Source: a virus
Length of the DNA: 52,947 bases
Virus record (IMG/VR): IMGVR_UViG_3300025759_000132
Location: 1 to 52,947 of that record
Reading direction: 5' to 3' (one strand)
Both the position numbers and the translations under genes were made by a program. The notes beneath the pieces are model-generated. The model was not told where the DNA came from, did no database searches, and worked only from the letters and a program-made list of their open reading frames with translations. Of the stretch, positions 32,474 to 39,754 are shown one piece after another; the first letter of the stretch is position 1, and each line of letters begins with the position of its first letter.

Positions 32474-32990
32474 TTTTTCTCATTCTTGTTCTTCCCCATC
32501 CTCTATCACTACTCAACCAAGGCTTTACTCGTTTAACTCTCTCTGATCTATTTTTCGAATCTCGTAAAGCTGCTTGACGTATTTTTTCTTTCACTTCAGG
32601 GCGTTTTGTTGGATTCTTATCACCTAGCATGCCTCCTCCGGCATGATTTCTATGATCCATCCTACCTTCATCCCAAGCCTTTTTTATTGCTAGTCCTCTT
32701 TTTTCACGATCAGCTCTGGAACCAAACTCTTTTTGTTTTTCTGGATCATTAAAAACACAATTACTTCTACCTTTCCTCCATCCTTCTGGTATTGGATCTT
32801 CTCTTTCGACAAATCTATTTATTTCGCCATTTGTGATCCATTTTTTTGGACCAGCATTGTGGACCGGAGCAATTCCTGGTACTCCGATTTGGATATTCTC
32901 GGATAATTTTTGATCGGAAATTTCTGGAATGCGACATTCTTCTAAGTCGAATATACGTTCCATATTCTCTTGTAATATATAAGTATACAT
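32439..32990 (-). CDS. NUMOD-type homing endonuclease relative without a visible HNH core
   Basis: 183 residues. WITNGEINRFVEREDPIPEG plus WRKGR resembles the N-terminal DNA-binding motif of the first HNH protein (WNNGKINKR...GEEWVSGR). GDKNPTKRPEVKEKIRQAAL is almost the same as DNPAKRPEVREKLRQAAL of the plus-strand HNH protein. No H..N..H catalytic array is present. GGAGG lies 7 bases before the ATG, and a TATAAATA box precedes. A degenerate or specificity-only mobile element inserted at the uvsW start. Confidence 0.7.
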   Translation of the reverse strand: MYTYILQENMERIFDLEECRIPEISDQKLSENIQIGVPGIAPVHNAGPKKWITNGEINRFVEREDPIPEGWRKGRSNCVFNDPEKQKEFGSRADREKRGLAIKKAWDEGRMDHRNHAGGGMLGDKNPTKRPEVKEKIRQAALRDSKNRSERVKRVKPWLSSDRGWGRTRMRKNDIPTTVSARK

Positions 32991-33005
32991 GCTGATACCT
33001 CCGTA

Positions 33006-33164
33006 TTAGGTGTTAGAGTCAGTGGATGCGCCAACATCGCGACTGACATTATTATTTATAATGTCCTGAACTTTACGATGAATAATATTTTCATCATAAA
33101 TTCCATGAGAAGATAATATCTCCTTTACTGTTTCATATATTTCCCAATAACGTTTATTGTCCAT
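33006..33164 (-). CDS. Small hypothetical protein between UvsY and UvsW (52 aa)
   Basis: Begins MDNKRYWEIYETVKEILSSH, helical and charged, ending VGASTDSNT. The 3' half holds the TATAAATA box of the next gene. Start overlaps the uvsY stop by 11 bases. Not recognised. Confidence 0.5.
   Translation of the reverse strand: MDNKRYWEIYETVKEILSSHGIYDENIIHRKVQDIINNNVSRDVGASTDSNT
33053..33060 (-). promoter_or_regulatory. T4-late-type promoter of the NUMOD gene
   Basis: Exact TATAAATA, 63 bases before ATG 32990, embedded in the coding end of the 52-residue gene. Confidence 0.65.
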
Positions 33165-33591
33165 TCGTAAACTGTAAAAATTTTATAGAATTTGAAATCA
33201 CAAACCCACGAGTGTTAATACTTTTTAGAATCTCTTCAAGCACATCTACCATTTCTTGTTGATATGCTATCTTTGTATTTATTTGTACCATATCCTCGTC
33301 ACTTTCAACGTAATATGATACCTCTTGTTTTAATCTTTTATGGGGATATGGTTCACGACCAATCTCTGCTAAATCTTCAGGATTGTTTAGATCACCACGA
33401 TAGTAATCCATTAGCCGTTGATGCAAATGTTTCTGCTTCATCTTCAAAGCACGGAGTTTTAATCTCTCTTCTGAGAAATATCGTAAATACTTACTATGAA
33501 GAAGTGGAATGTTTAAACTTTCACGAGATAGTTCAGTTTCATCAATCTTACTATCTTCTTGCCACATAGATATAATACCATCAATCTTCAT
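33154..33591 (-). CDS. uvsY: Recombination mediator UvsY
   Basis: 145 residues from ATG 33591 (AAAGG 7 bases upstream; in-frame ATG 33624 lacks it). T4 UvsY is 137. The C-terminal SINTRGFVISNSIKFLQF matches T4 SRGFAIKHIQDMRAF, and the middle is Lys/Arg-rich. Loads UvsX on gp32-covered single-stranded DNA. A sigma70 promoter with a 16-bp spacer precedes it. Confidence 0.87.
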   Translation of the reverse strand: MKIDGIISMWQEDSKIDETELSRESLNIPLLHSKYLRYFSEERLKLRALKMKQKHLHQRLMDYYRGDLNNPEDLAEIGREPYPHKRLKQEVSYYVESDEDMVQINTKIAYQQEMVDVLEEILKSINTRGFVISNSIKFLQFTNGQ

Positions 33592-33642
33592 TAATATACC
33601 TTTCAAATGATTAAAACTATTCATAAAAGCGCTACAAGCACT

Positions 33643-33670
33643 ATTATAACGTAGTTTTTAAAAATGTCAA
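33643..33670 (-). promoter_or_regulatory. Sigma70-type promoter of uvsY
   Basis: Minus strand: TTGACA (33670-33665), 16-bp spacer, TATAAT (33648-33643). Expected start near 33636, 45 bases before the uvsY ATG. Confidence 0.72.
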
Positions 33671-33676
33671 TAGATT

Positions 33677-34213
33677 TTATAGATTTTCTACAGTGAACTG
33701 ACGATATCGGAAAACCACTTCGGCTTCTAGATATTCAACATCAGATTGTGTAACATCAAACGAAAGTGGTGATAATGATAGAGGGAACATATCTTCAAAA
33801 GCGATACGAATCTTTGGATTGTTATTAGAAGAAAGAATCAAAATCGATCCATCAGAATAAACACCAGTACCCTGTTTTAGATCACGATATTGTTTTAGAT
33901 CGTTTGGATGACCAATACCAACAAGCCAGTCATGAATCTCAAGATAGTTAGTCATATTCTCATCAACACGAAATCTTAACATAAATGGTTCGTATGTGAT
34001 TCTATCACCTGGTCGTGGAATCTGTGCTAATGGATTTGGTTGTAAAATCTCTTGAACAGAGATAGTTGGCAGTGTAGCAGACTGACAAAAGTATTCTACA
34101 TTAGGAGCACGATTTAACTGAAATCGAAATCCTAATGGTGATAAGAAATTGATATTCTGTGTAAGAGGTGACTCTTCTAAAATATTCACACCAGTTTTTG
34201 GAATCAATGCCAT
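33677..34213 (-). CDS. Tail-tube-fold structural protein (gp19/gp54-like)
   Basis: 178 residues. Beginning MALIPKTGVNILEESPLTQN, then NFLSPLGFRFQLNRAPNVEY with CQSATLPTISVQEILQPN. The sequence follows the layout of T4-type tube and baseplate-tube-initiator proteins (gp19, gp54); compare the gp19 segment NPF...KFRFMCRAAQIPATSI (50928-51479). Located beside gp23 in the late block. Could be gp54-like or a baseplate plug; identity not settled. Confidence 0.55.
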   Translation of the reverse strand: MALIPKTGVNILEESPLTQNINFLSPLGFRFQLNRAPNVEYFCQSATLPTISVQEILQPNPLAQIPRPGDRITYEPFMLRFRVDENMTNYLEIHDWLVGIGHPNDLKQYRDLKQGTGVYSDGSILILSSNNNPKIRIAFEDMFPLSLSPLSFDVTQSDVEYLEAEVVFRYRQFTVENL

Positions 34214-34452
34214 GTCGTATCCTTTATCAAATCTGCAAATCTATAATCATTCTTCTCGCCATAACTTACATTAACTTCTTTGATTACTGCTTCAATATTA
34301 TTTTTCCAATAATTTAAAAAGTTATGAACCTTTGGCAACTCAGGCGTAATATCTTTCGTCTGCCAAACGAACTCCTGAATGATGTCAGAATAATCTGGCA
34401 TGTAATATAATACATCAACGGTGACTATGTGTTTACGTATCCATATTCCCAT
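34204..34452 (-). CDS. Conserved hypothetical protein (82 aa)
   Basis: Begins MGIWIRKHIVTVDVLYYMPD and contains IIQEFVWQTKDITPELPKVH followed by NFLNYWKNNIE. Small acidic protein seen beside gp23 in marine T4-like phages. Overlaps the tube-like gene by 10 bases; TATAAATA lies 6 bases before its ATG, too close for a leader, so it may start lower down or be read from another promoter. Confidence 0.6.
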   Translation of the reverse strand: MGIWIRKHIVTVDVLYYMPDYSDIIQEFVWQTKDITPELPKVHNFLNYWKNNIEAVIKEVNVSYGEKNDYRFADLIKDTTWH

Positions 34453-34457
34453 AACAT

Positions 34458-34465
34458 TATTTATA
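34458..34465 (-). promoter_or_regulatory. T4-late-type promoter before the 82-aa gene
   Basis: Exact TATAAATA. The distance to ATG 34452 is 6 bases, so the message would start near or on the ATG, as for gp43. Confidence 0.6.
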
Positions 34466-34581
34466 AAACTTCATGTAATGACTGATAAGATTAGTCATCA
34501 AACCACTACAAAGACATTTATAAGAGTATTTCTAAAAACGACTAATCTTCGCCAAAAAAAATCAAAAAAACTGTCTGTTAT

Positions 34582-34589
34582 TATAAATA
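34582..34589 (+). promoter_or_regulatory. T4-late-type promoter (plus strand) of the HNH gene
   Basis: Exact TATAAATA on the plus strand, the only one assigned here, 70 bases before ATG 34659. The 120 bases between it and 34465 hold no gene and form a divergent promoter region. Confidence 0.7.
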
Positions 34590-34658
34590 AAAGTGTCGGT
34601 CACGAGATGTGGCGTCTCTACCGACTCTAAGGAATAAAAACAGGGAGTATCCTCAGCT

Positions 34659-35219
34659 ATGGATATTTATTTACACAAACATCATATAGTTCCACGTCAT
34701 GCAGGTGGAACAGATGAACCAGAAAATCTCGTAGAACTTACTATTCTTGACCATGCAATTGCTCACCGTGCATTATGGAAGATGTATGGTCGATGGCAGG
34801 ATAAGATTGCTTGGCAGATGCTGAGTGGTCAAATTGATAACTATGAAGCACAACAAGAAGCAAGACGGTTGGCTAACTTGGGTAAAAAACTTTCCGAAGA
34901 ACACAAACAAAAAATTAGTAAAAGTAAGAAGAACCCAACAAAAAAAACTCGTGAAAAAATGAGCAAATCGAAAATGGGAAATCAACACCGTGTTGGACAT
35001 AAACATTCATATGAAACTAAAGAAATATGTCGACAAGCTGCGTTAAACCAGACTAATCATAATAGTGGTGGTTATACATTATCTGATGAATTTAAAGATA
35101 AATGTCGTCAAAGAATGCTGACAGATAATCCTGCCAAGAGACCTGAAGTGCGTGAAAAACTTCGTCAGGCAGCATTACGCAGAGAACAAAAAAAGAGGGG
35201 AGCCGAAGCTCCCCTCTAA
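34659..35219 (+). CDS. HNH homing endonuclease, opposite strand to gp23
   Basis: 186 residues, the only plus-strand gene. HHIVPRHAGGTDEPENLVEL and ILDHAIAHRALW form the HNH core. NUMOD3-like repeats follow: LSEEHKQKISKSKKNPTKKT, YETKEICRQAAL, RPEVREKLRQAALRRE. The last codons (GAEAPL and stop) are the gp23 terminator hairpin read in reverse. Converges on gp23, so transcription may collide or give antisense RNA. It lies between gp23 and the 82-aa gene; its late promoter is at 34582. Confidence 0.85.
   Translation: MDIYLHKHHIVPRHAGGTDEPENLVELTILDHAIAHRALWKMYGRWQDKIAWQMLSGQIDNYEAQQEARRLANLGKKLSEEHKQKISKSKKNPTKKTREKMSKSKMGNQHRVGHKHSYETKEICRQAALNQTNHNSGGYTLSDEFKDKCRQRMLTDNPAKRPEVREKLRQAALRREQKKRGAEAPL
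35194..35217 (-). terminator. Terminator of gp23 overlapping the HNH gene end
   Basis: 10-bp stem AGAGGGGAGC/GCTCCCCTCT with C(UUCG)G loop on the minus strand, then T7. Lies 26 bases after the gp23 stop and inside the last HNH codons on the other strand. Confidence 0.9.
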
Positions 35220-35242
35220 GTCTAACAACTTTATTGTTATTC

Positions 35243-36616
35243 TTACATTAAGTTGTCGATTTTGATTAGACGATAATATATATTTTTCTTAGCGAAAGCA
35301 ATCGCACCGTCTGCAGCAGTTGTAGCGAATGGGTTAGCAACCATCCCATAACGCGTCTTAAATCCGATTTTGGGTTGGAAGGTATTCTCACCAACTGCAC
35401 GAACCATCTGTAGTGGAACGTATGGGCAATAGAAGAGACCGGCGTCAAATGCGCTTGAACCCTTATAACCCATTGTGGCATACTGTGAACCAGAACCACT
35501 GGCGAAGTATGGATCAACATAAACCTTGATGCGACCATTCATGACACCAGCGAAGGTGTTGCCTGTATCGTCAACGTTTAGGTTGTTGCTGAGAGCAGGT
35601 GTGTAATCTAGAACACCAGCCATCTGAAGTGCGGAAGCAACATCAGAGGAAGTGATTAGAACGTTACCCTTGCCGCGACGAGTTGCTTTGGCAATGGCGT
35701 TTGCTTCACGCTCTAGTTGGAAGATTAGACCCTTGAAGCGTTCAACACTCCAACGACCGTTGGCGTCAACGTCTAGGTCGAAGGTACCGGAAACAGCAGT
35801 GTTTTCTGTTGCACCAGCGGTAGCAGTGTAGTTGATTGTACGAACAACTTCGCGGTTGATTTCAGCAAGAATCTCAGCGGAGAGAATATTGCTGAGTTCT
35901 GTTTCAGCGTCAAGACCATGGATTGCTTTAAGGTCTTGTGCTAGTTCCATTGTGTACTCAGCTTTGAGTGCACGTGACTTAGCAGTAACAGAAACCTTCT
36001 CGATTGAGAAAGCCATTTCTGAGAAGCTGTTGTTATCGGTATCACCAAGAGCTTCAGCAGTGCTTGTTGACATACCCTGGGAAACTGTATAACCAGAACC
36101 AGAAGCACGAGCAGTTGGATCAGCACCAGCTGTTGGTACACCAGCAGAATCAACACCAGTTGAAGCAACACCACCAACAGAGTTGTTAGCAGTTGCTGAG
36201 AAGCTGGATACTGCTTCGTTGTATAGAGCTTCGTCGCCACCCTGTGTAGCGTACTGAGGACGCATCGCAAAGATGAGACCAGTTGGACCAGTCATTGGCT
36301 GGACGCCGGCAACATCATAAGCGATTAGGTTTGGCATGGAACGACGGACGAGAGAGATAAGGACTGGATCGAAGATTTCGATTGGACCTGTACCCTGTGA
36401 GTCAGAAGCGCCAAATGCGTTTGTTGGAGCAGCTTCGCCGAGTAGGCTTGGCGCTTGATAACCACCAGAACCGTAAGCAGCTTCACGTGAAGCCTTCTCT
36501 TGGTTTTCTAGTAGAGTTGCTGTGACGGCACGACGATGAGGATCCTTAATACCTTCTAGGTCTGGATGCTCAAGGACTGGCTGCCACTTCTTGTTTAGTT
36601 CTTCAGATAGAAACAT
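35243..36616 (-). CDS. 23: Major capsid protein gp23
   Basis: 457 residues. MFLSEELNKKWQPVLEHPDL starts as in the family; the SPTGLIFAMR region and the C-terminal KNIYYRLIKIDNLM support it. QAPSLLGE (54-61) holds an L-G-E prohead-protease site; cleavage after E61 removes the propeptide, like E65 in T4. Forms hexamers of the prolate head. TATAAATA (36656-36663) and the terminator at 35194 frame a single-gene late unit. Confidence 0.95.
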   Translation of the reverse strand: MFLSEELNKKWQPVLEHPDLEGIKDPHRRAVTATLLENQEKASREAAYGSGGYQAPSLLGEAAPTNAFGASDSQGTGPIEIFDPVLISLVRRSMPNLIAYDVAGVQPMTGPTGLIFAMRPQYATQGGDEALYNEAVSSFSATANNSVGGVASTGVDSAGVPTAGADPTARASGSGYTVSQGMSTSTAEALGDTDNNSFSEMAFSIEKVSVTAKSRALKAEYTMELAQDLKAIHGLDAETELSNILSAEILAEINREVVRTINYTATAGATENTAVSGTFDLDVDANGRWSVERFKGLIFQLEREANAIAKATRRGKGNVLITSSDVASALQMAGVLDYTPALSNNLNVDDTGNTFAGVMNGRIKVYVDPYFASGSGSQYATMGYKGSSAFDAGLFYCPYVPLQMVRAVGENTFQPKIGFKTRYGMVANPFATTAADGAIAFAKKNIYYRLIKIDNLM

Positions 36617-36655
36617 TTGAGTTTTCTCCTTACTGTAAAATATCAGCCTTCATAT

Positions 36656-36663
36656 TATTTATA
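36656..36663 (-). promoter_or_regulatory. T4-late-type promoter of gp23
   Basis: Exact TATAAATA 40 bases before the gp23 ATG. Confidence 0.8.
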
Positions 36664-36669
36664 ATAATG

Positions 36670-37803
36670 TTACTTTTTAGCAGACTTTGAAATGGCATTC
36701 ATGTATACTGCCATAGCACCTGTTGGACCCGAAACCTCTTCTTCAAGAGAAATAGGATCGTTCTCATCATCGACAACAACCGAAACGGTTTCTTCATCAA
36801 TATCAAAATATTGCGACTTTAACATATCAATTTTCTTTGAAAAGTCTTCTTCGGAAACGAAGTCGATGCCTTCAGCAAGGCCACGAAGTTTTTCAACTTG
36901 TGTATCTGAAAGATCGCCTGTCTTTTCTGCGAAGACAGTTTCTTTTTCAAAATCTTTAACTTTGCCGAGTAGTTCAACGTTCTTGTCAGTCTCTTCATTG
37001 AGTTTACCTTCAAGTTCGTCAACTTTGGCGATTAGTTCTTCAACTACGTCAACTTTTTCTTCTGGGATGTCAACATAGTGCTCTTCGAATAGACCCTTCA
37101 TACCTTTGAGGAAGGACTCAACCATATCGGCTTTAACACCGTTTTCGATGGCGAGTTTGTTTTCTTGGACCCATTCTTGAACAACGTAATCGAGATACTC
37201 ATCAACCTTTTCTGTAAGTTCTTCTGTTAATTGTGTAGAAGTAACTTCTAGATCAGATTCGCTTTCGATAGCAAATTTCTCGACAATTTCGTTAACTTTT
37301 GAAACAACTGCAGCTTCAAAAACTGTTTGAATCTTTTCTTGTGCTTCTTCAGTTAGATCGGCACCCTTGAACATTGCTGTCATATCTTCTGAAAGATCAA
37401 TGTCTTCTGCAGAAATTTTAGCAAGTGGTTTGTACTCGATGGCATCTTCTTCGATGACTTCATCATCAAACTCAACTTCTTCACCATGCATCTTTTTGTA
37501 CATAGCTTGAAGATCAGTTTTTTTCATCTTAGCCATCTCGCCATACATTGCATTGATCATACCAGCTTTTGTTTTCATTTCTGCTGGTTTTGGTTGCTTG
37601 CGTTTAACAGCAGTTGTAGCACTGTCTTCTACATCATGACCAGCTTTGGCACCTTTAGTAACTGCACCTTTGCCAGATTTTGCAACAGGCTCTGGAACTT
37701 CAGAAGGATCACCCATTGAAGCCTTGAACTCTAAAAGATCCTCATCTTCAGGAGTCTCAATGACATCAACGTCCTCCATTACTTCTAAGTCTTGTTCGGA
37801 CAT
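36670..37803 (-). CDS. 22: Prohead core scaffold gp22
   Basis: 377 residues, longer than T4 gp22 (269). Strongly acidic with long helical coiled-coil runs (VVEELIAKVDELEGKLNEET). Ends GPTGAMAVYMNAISKSAKK, the pattern of the gp22 C-terminus that binds the shell. Sits between gp21 and gp23 as in T4. Acts as the internal scaffold and is degraded by gp21. Confidence 0.9.
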   Translation of the reverse strand: MSEQDLEVMEDVDVIETPEDEDLLEFKASMGDPSEVPEPVAKSGKGAVTKGAKAGHDVEDSATTAVKRKQPKPAEMKTKAGMINAMYGEMAKMKKTDLQAMYKKMHGEEVEFDDEVIEEDAIEYKPLAKISAEDIDLSEDMTAMFKGADLTEEAQEKIQTVFEAAVVSKVNEIVEKFAIESESDLEVTSTQLTEELTEKVDEYLDYVVQEWVQENKLAIENGVKADMVESFLKGMKGLFEEHYVDIPEEKVDVVEELIAKVDELEGKLNEETDKNVELLGKVKDFEKETVFAEKTGDLSDTQVEKLRGLAEGIDFVSEEDFSKKIDMLKSQYFDIDEETVSVVVDDENDPISLEEEVSGPTGAMAVYMNAISKSAKK

Positions 37804-37843
37804 CTGTTTTTCTCCTTATTAAAAAACATTCAGTTTCTATTAT

Positions 37844-37851
37844 TATTTATA
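37844..37851 (-). promoter_or_regulatory. T4-late-type promoter of gp22
   Basis: Exact TATAAATA 41 bases before the gp22 ATG. Confidence 0.8.
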
Positions 37852-37864
37852 AAATCATAATCTT

Positions 37865-38524
37865 TTAGAGTTGTTTCAAGAACTTCAAGAAAGCATTTAC
37901 CTTTGCTTCTTCAAGTTCAGTTTTTGAAACTTTTCGAATCTCTTTTTGAGTTTCTTCGATATACTGAGAAACCCAATTTCCATTAATATCTTGAATCCAG
38001 TCCACACCTTCCATCACACCCTCAACGAAAGCATTAGGAGCAGATGGATCTGCCACAATATCGGCAGCAGTTGCTAACTGAAAATCTGATTGAACTAAAT
38101 TGACACCCTTCTTATCTTTTTTGAGTGTGCCCATGCCACGGGAAGATACACCAAGTTTAGCACCTTCATCCATAAGATTTTTAACGATCTTACCATATGG
38201 AGTTTCGGTCATAATCTTAGCTTTACCCATAATATTATCACCATTACGATTTAATTCTTTAATCATGTGTGATACACGCTCAAGATTAATCGTGGGACCT
38301 TGGGGATGACCTAACTCACCATATGCACGGTTCTGTTCAACGTATTCTTTATTATAACGATTGACTTCTTTTTCTAATGTTTCCATAGGATACATCCGAC
38401 CATTACGGTTCTTGACGTTACCCTGCATGAAAATACCTTCAATGAAATAATTCTTACCACCGTCTTCTTTTGCTTCGGTGACAAATTCTACATCAGATTC
38501 TACCATTTCGGTGATAAGTTTCAT
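37865..38524 (-). CDS. 21: Prohead protease gp21
   Basis: 219 residues. Catalytic His in GELGHP (H73) and Ser in LGVSSRG (S127/S128) as in the herpes-assemblin-like phage proteases. N-terminus MKLITEMVES carries L-I-T-E and M-V-E, possible self-cleavage sites. Cuts prohead proteins at [L/I]-x-E. It is the presumed processor of the polyprotein-like 1-3307 gene and the 409-residue ligase-like protein. Confidence 0.93.
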   Translation of the reverse strand: MKLITEMVESDVEFVTEAKEDGGKNYFIEGIFMQGNVKNRNGRMYPMETLEKEVNRYNKEYVEQNRAYGELGHPQGPTINLERVSHMIKELNRNGDNIMGKAKIMTETPYGKIVKNLMDEGAKLGVSSRGMGTLKKDKKGVNLVQSDFQLATAADIVADPSAPNAFVEGVMEGVDWIQDINGNWVSQYIEETQKEIRKVSKTELEEAKVNAFLKFLKQL

Positions 38525-38527
38525 CGA

Positions 38528-38917
38528 TTATTCTCCAGAATTCTTATGCATTTTAAGAATGATATTACCCGCGCCACCAGCAAGAGTAAATACTACATTA
38601 GCAGAAGCAGATGTGTTTGGCGCTTCAAGACGCATTTGGTTTGCTTGGAAATCGTGATAACCACTAAGACCATGTGTGACCCAAACAGTATTTGCGCCAA
38701 CACCATTACCACGAGATAATGTCCAAGTAGCACCAGACACACAGTTCCAGGCTACTTCAGCGATATGCATTGTACTGATTGTTTCACCAGCTGTGTTTGC
38801 TTTACTTACTCCAACAACACCGTTTGAACTTAGAAACCCTGTTGCATCTGAACGAACGACGACAACACCTGTTCCTCTACTGCCTTTATTTTGATTGACT
38901 GTGATTACTTGTGCCAT
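38528..38917 (-). CDS. Virion-associated hypothetical protein (129 aa)
   Basis: Begins MAQVITVNQNKGSRGTGVVV, Gly/Ala/Ser/Asn-rich with no charged helices, all-beta in look (WTLSRGNGVGANTVWVTHGL). Sits next to gp21 in the head operon. Likely a small capsid-surface or decoration protein; not recognised. Confidence 0.55.
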   Translation of the reverse strand: MAQVITVNQNKGSRGTGVVVVRSDATGFLSSNGVVGVSKANTAGETISTMHIAEVAWNCVSGATWTLSRGNGVGANTVWVTHGLSGYHDFQANQMRLEAPNTSASANVVFTLAGGAGNIILKMHKNSGE

Positions 38918-38927
38918 GATTTACCCC

Positions 38928-39494
38928 TCAAACACTCTTAGCGAATTTTACCATCGCTTCAAAAGACTGCTTGTCTTTCATTGCTTCGGCTTCCATTCGT
39001 TTTTTATTAGAAGGATTTAGTTGATCGAAAGCATCATTCAATGCACGAGCATCTGATTCATTTACTTTTACTGTTTCACCAGACTTGAGTTTTAATGAAC
39101 CTTTTTTGAACGCTTCATCAACAAACTCAACTTCTTCTTTAATCTTTGGCATTTTAGTGTCGCCATCAGACTTATCAGCAGCACGTTTAGATGAACCACC
39201 ATAACCACCCATCTTCATAAACTTAGCGTATGTCTTATCGACTTTCTGCCCTGCTTTTTCATGACCGTCATGGTCTTCGCCAGAGTCACTCTTTGGACCT
39301 TTGCGGTCGCCAGTGTGTTGATGTGGTTCAGCAACGGGATGTTCTTTCTTATCGACTGTATGAGAATTAGCGAAATCTTCTTCGCCTTTTGAACGAGGTT
39401 TATACCCCTTCACTTCTTTCTCATCGTCTTTCTTTTGTTTCTGGTCGCTAGCAGGAGAGCCAACAGACTCAACTAAGTTTTTAAACCTCTTCAT
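38928..39494 (-). CDS. Prohead core/internal protein with capsid-targeting-like N-terminus
   Basis: 188 residues, highly charged and probably disordered (KQKKDDEKEVKGYKPRSKGE and a His/Asp/Lys-rich middle). N-terminus MKRFKNLVES has the L-V-E protease site and resembles the T4 internal-protein targeting sequence. A second IKEEVEFVDEAF lies later. Located between gp21 and the gp67/68-position gene, as T4 core proteins are. Expected to be packaged and trimmed by gp21. Confidence 0.6.
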   Translation of the reverse strand: MKRFKNLVESVGSPASDQKQKKDDEKEVKGYKPRSKGEEDFANSHTVDKKEHPVAEPHQHTGDRKGPKSDSGEDHDGHEKAGQKVDKTYAKFMKMGGYGGSSKRAADKSDGDTKMPKIKEEVEFVDEAFKKGSLKLKSGETVKVNESDARALNDAFDQLNPSNKKRMEAEAMKDKQSFEAMVKFAKSV

Positions 39495-39708
39495 CGGCTA
39501 CTTCCTCTGGTTCTAAATCAAAATCTTCTTCTGGAGTAACTTCAATCTCTGGTTCGGCAAAAACAGATTGACCTGCACCAATTTTTTGAACTTCAATAGC
39601 ATCCATTGCTTTATTCATTAATACAGAATTAATCGCATCTTTGAAAGAGTGTGATTCACCATTCTGTAGATTAGTAATAGCATCTCTAATTGTATCAGTA
39701 TCTGACAT
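39481..39708 (-). CDS. Small prohead core protein (gp67/gp68 position, 75 aa)
   Basis: Begins MSDTDTIRDAITNLQNGESH, with FKDAINSVLMNKAMDAIEVQ and a strongly acidic C-terminus. It lies where T4 has gp67/gp68 prohead core genes and is under its own late promoter. Overlaps the next gene by 14 bases. Role assigned from position and acidity. Confidence 0.55.
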   Translation of the reverse strand: MSDTDTIRDAITNLQNGESHSFKDAINSVLMNKAMDAIEVQKIGAGQSVFAEPEIEVTPEEDFDLEPEEVADEEV

Positions 39709-39735
39709 AATATATCCTCCAATATTTATTTCTAT

Positions 39736-39743
39736 TATTTATA
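39736..39743 (-). promoter_or_regulatory. T4-late-type promoter
   Basis: Exact TATAAATA 28 bases before ATG 39708. Confidence 0.78.
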
Positions 39744-39754
39744 AAATTAAATTC

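Noticed and set aside
35941-36270. Leu/Val-rich minus-strand frame inside gp23
   Set aside because: It is an alternate frame of the major capsid gene with no ribosome site.
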